Origin: Mycobacterium scrofulaceum | GTDB lineage: Bacteria > Actinomycetota > Actinomycetes > Mycobacteriales > Mycobacteriaceae | Assembly (NCBI RefSeq): GCF_002086735.1 | Contig: NZ_MVIJ01000009.1 | Coordinates: 62,001 to 126,000, forward strand | Length of the DNA stretch: 64,000 bases | Direction: 5' to 3' | Shown here: positions 62,981 to 64,000 of the stretch, piece after piece | Layout: each line of letters starts with the position of its first letter | Numbering within the stretch: position 1 is the first letter of the stretch | Notes under the pieces: generated by a model | Databases searched by the model: none | The model's input: only the letters and a program-made list of their open reading frames with translations | What the model was told of the DNA's origin: nothing | Made by a program: the position numbers and the translations under genes

Positions 62981-63715
62981 TTAAGCCAGCTCCCACACCG
63001 CGGTCACCGAGAAGCTCACCGTCTGCTGGCCCGGTTCCAGCGGGACCGCGCTCGGCATCGCCTTCGGCGCCGGCGGCCCCGCCGCCGTCGGTTCGGTCGC
63101 CTCCGAAATCGACAGCACCTTGCCCAGTCGGAGCCCGGACAGCTGTGCGTACTGCTCGGCGCGGTTCTTGGCGTCGTCGAACGCCCGCGCGCGGGCGTCC
63201 TTGACCAGTTGCGAGTCGTCGGCGATGGAGTAGCTGACGGACTTGATCCTGGTGGCGTCGCCGCCGGTGCCGACGATGAGCGCCAGCATCCGCGACGCCG
63301 CGTCCGGTGGGTGGATCTTGACCGTGATGGCGTTGGTGGCGCGGTAGCCGGTGATGGCGGCGGTGCCGTTGGGGCCGGGGTTGCTGAACTGCGGCTGCAG
63401 AGTGACCTCGGTCGTGCTGATGTCTTTGTGGTCGACGCCGGCGCCGGTCAGCGCGTTGATGACGGCCTGCTGGCGGTCGTTGGTCTGGTTCATCGCGGCG
63501 GTCACGTCGGGCGCCGTGAACTCGATGCCGACGTCGGCGGTCAGGGTGTCCGGGACGCCTTGCACCTGCCCCGAACCGAAGACCGTGACCTGACGGGGGT
63601 TGACCCCGGGCGCGGAAGGCGGCGAATCACAGGCCGACACCGTGGCGGCAGCCAGGCCGGCGGCCGCCAGGAGGGTCAACTTGCGCCTCGGCTTCGTGAC
63701 GCTGGATTGCGGCAT
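62981..63715 (-). CDS. lpqG: Lipoprotein LpqG, SIMPL-domain (DUF541)
   Basis: A 244-aa lipoprotein. The signal KLTLLAAAGLAAATVSAC ends at a lipobox cysteine. The SIMPL domain follows (VTVFGSGQVQGVPDTLTADV, then YRATNAITVKI and ARARAFDDAKNRAEQYAQL). These proteins form ring oligomers of unclear role. ATG 63715 (MPQSSVTKPRRK) gives a standard signal peptide; the frame is open to 63832 but without a good signal. Confidence 0.92.
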   Translation of the reverse strand: MPQSSVTKPRRKLTLLAAAGLAAATVSACDSPPSAPGVNPRQVTVFGSGQVQGVPDTLTADVGIEFTAPDVTAAMNQTNDRQQAVINALTGAGVDHKDISTTEVTLQPQFSNPGPNGTAAITGYRATNAITVKIHPPDAASRMLALIVGTGGDATRIKSVSYSIADDSQLVKDARARAFDDAKNRAEQYAQLSGLRLGKVLSISEATEPTAAGPPAPKAMPSAVPLEPGQQTVSFSVTAVWELA

Positions 63716-64000
63716 GCAGTGGACCCTAGCGAATTTTTCAGGCGTAACAGCCCGCGGCTCGCAGGACGGCGGGTTCATGCCGAACTCTGAAAAATCGGGG
63801 TCCCGGCATCTGTGGCCGATATGTCCGCGCATCGAGTCCCTCCGGTTTGGGCCCGCTCATGTGCGAAACGCCTGAGTCTTGCGGTCGGTAATCCGGCGGG
63901 AGCGAAGCCCGCACGTGGTCCCCGATCGGCCCGTGGTTCGCCGCTTGCGCATGACGCACTCTGGCATCGGTACTGATCCACTGATCGATCATGTTGCCGC
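63716..64000. other. Right-edge region upstream of lpqG
   Basis: A 285-bp stretch to the window edge with no supportable gene. Reading frames on both strands lack ribosome-binding sites and domain-like content. In H37Rv a PE/PPE pair lies beyond lpqG; nothing like a PE or PPE start is seen here. It probably contains the lpqG promoter. Confidence 0.45.

Noticed and set aside
63738..63992. 84-codon minus-strand frame at the right edge
   Set aside because: No ribosome-binding site or domain, and composition is not protein-like; it lies upstream of lpqG where a promoter is expected.

Overview
The window is high-GC chromosomal DNA from a slow-growing Mycobacterium, most like the M. avium complex. 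The basis is gene-by-gene recognition: from position 5574 to the right edge, gene content and order match the region Rv3684 to Rv3623 of M. tuberculosis H37Rv, read in the opposite orientation. Two mycobacterial small RNAs, Ms1/MTS2823 and 6C/B11, sit at their expected places on either side of the Rv3661 homologue. Species assignment is an inference. H37Rv gene numbers are recalled family knowledge, not search results.

Region 1 (1-5647) is the right end of an integrated element abutting the 3' end of a tRNA-Pro(CGG) gene. It holds a cut-off Dcm-type cytosine methyltransferase, a divergent Vsr mismatch endonuclease, a serine recombinase overlapping a 48-codon gene, several small unknown genes, a DUF3631-type ATPase, an excisionase-like gene broken by an apparent one-base deletion, a 14-bp perfect palindrome, and a tyrosine integrase reading toward the tRNA.

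Region 2 (5709-31317) is conserved core. It contains cell-wall synthesis (ponA2), redox and cAMP regulators (whiB4, crp), Get3-like ATPases (bagA/bagB), base-excision repair (nth), the acid-resistance protease marP with ephE, acetyl-CoA synthetase, and the dppABCD peptide importer. Region 3 (31318-37530) has Ms1, an Rv3661-type HAD phosphatase, 6C RNA and a Tad/Flp-like operon (ssd, tadA, tadB, tadC, flp, tadE, Rv3654c-like). Directly downstream on the same strand (37569-40332) is a tightly overlapping three-gene unit: an Lgt-like membrane protein, a small membrane protein, and a 516-aa radical SAM protein whose cysteine layout resembles archaeal tetraether lipid synthase. In H37Rv this interval carries PE_PGRS genes. 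It is the best candidate here for an undescribed system, possibly lipid or lipoprotein acyl-chain modification.

Region 4 (40329-64000) returns to core genes: Rv3651, a DEAD/DEAH helicase, cspA, topA, an MPT63-like secreted protein, a membrane adenylate cyclase, DNA polymerase III delta prime, tRNA-Thr(CGT), an arabinogalactan-decoration cluster (galE1, Rv3632, ppgS, Rv3630), a TerC-like protein, ppa, dacB, a zinc-protease-like protein, tilS, hpt and lpqG. Many genes are joined by 4-bp ATGA or GTGA stop-start overlaps, which fix several start codons. No rRNA, insertion sequence, CRISPR array or PE/PPE gene was seen.
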